From: Piliocolobus tephrosceles
Lineage: Eukaryota > Chordata > Mammalia > Primates > Cercopithecidae
Direction of reading: 5' to 3'
DNA length: 64,000 bases
Assembly (NCBI RefSeq): GCF_002776525.5
Contig: NC_045446.1
Location: 69,480,047 to 69,544,046, forward strand
Within the stretch, counting starts at the first letter, position 1; each line of letters opens with the position of its first letter. The notes beneath the pieces are model-generated. The model searched no databases. It saw nothing but the letters and a program-made list of their open reading frames with translations, and was not told where the DNA came from. Below are positions 63,754-64,000 of this stretch, one piece after another. The position numbers were made by a program, and so were the translations under genes.

Positions 63754-64000
63754 ATAAACATCCAGACCAATCATCTTCTGTATCCCAAACTTGTTTCTCC
63801 TCTGACATCTCTTTTTTTTGTTGAGGGCATGATCATCTACCTAATCACCTGTGACTCAGTGCAATAGTTCAGAAAGCCTAGATTGGAGCCAAGGAGGTGA
63901 AGAGCCCCGTGCTGGGTGCCATGGAAACAAATGAAACTGGGAGTCACTTCTAGTACCTGATTTCCTCAGCCCCCTCAAATCCAAACTAAACATCAGTTTT
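63754..64000. other. Unassigned sequence to the window end
   Basis: A T-run of eight lies at about 63811. No repeat, exon or RNA gene was recognised. Confidence 0.35.

Noticed and set aside
1..64000. tRNA, snRNA or rRNA genes
   Set aside because: No box A/B pairs with a foldable cloverleaf and no snRNA 5' ends were seen. tRNA-like heads belong to MIR SINEs.

Overview
This 64 kb window is primate nuclear DNA, and I can support no complete protein-coding gene in it. It carries full-length Alu elements of the J, S and Y ages, a MADE1 mariner element, MaLR and ERVL LTRs, and a dense background of MIR and L2 fossils. A young, 5'-truncated AluY-type insertion at 44379-44501 has the right-arm variant GATCCGGCCACTGC, which I associate with Old World monkey AluYR subfamilies. 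The best inference is therefore an Old World monkey genome (macaque, baboon or a relative). Two runs of exactly ten N (12380-12389 and 41076-41085) show that it comes from a gapped assembly. The longest open frame is 138 codons and lies in an L2 remnant. CpG islands, tRNA or snRNA genes and processed pseudogenes were not seen. The window reads as intergenic or deep intronic sequence.

Layout. 1-12 kb: unassigned unique sequence with MIR fossils, a free left Alu monomer (about 2370-2512), an AluJ that splits a MIR (5711-5943), an AluS with an 11-bp target-site duplication (6971-7270), and TG and TA/CA microsatellites. 12-14.3 kb: an L1M remnant holding the first gap, then a long L2 that contains a MaLR (MST-type) LTR, which itself contains a near-perfect 112-bp copy of the L2 412 bp upstream. 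14-28 kb: MIR and L2 fossils, several MIRs in inverted pairs, an AluY (23324-23622), and MER5-type transposons. 28.36 kb: a 108-bp MADE1 element with an internal duplication, able to fold like a mir-548 precursor. 29-35 kb: mostly unassigned, including a candidate conserved noncoding block.

35.8-37.1 kb: a three-level nest of an ERVL (MLT2-type) LTR holding a MER2-like Tigger element holding an AluJ. 37-52 kb: MIR and L2 fossils, the second gap inside a microsatellite inside a MIR, an old repeat at 41.6-42.5 kb, a weak candidate first exon (43359-43449), and the young AluY insertion. 52-64 kb: a polypurine tract, two candidate regulatory blocks (52325-52640 and 57130-57500), two MLT1-type LTRs (one splitting a MIR), and a long terminal L2 split by an AluJ and an AluS.

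No novel multi-gene system is present. The points most worth following are the templated 112-bp copy inside the LTR, the enlarged MADE1 hairpin, the probably false gap at 12.38 kb, the lineage-marking AluY insertion, and the repeat-free blocks. Repeat family names come from recognising consensus features by eye, so boundaries of old elements are approximate (tens of bases).
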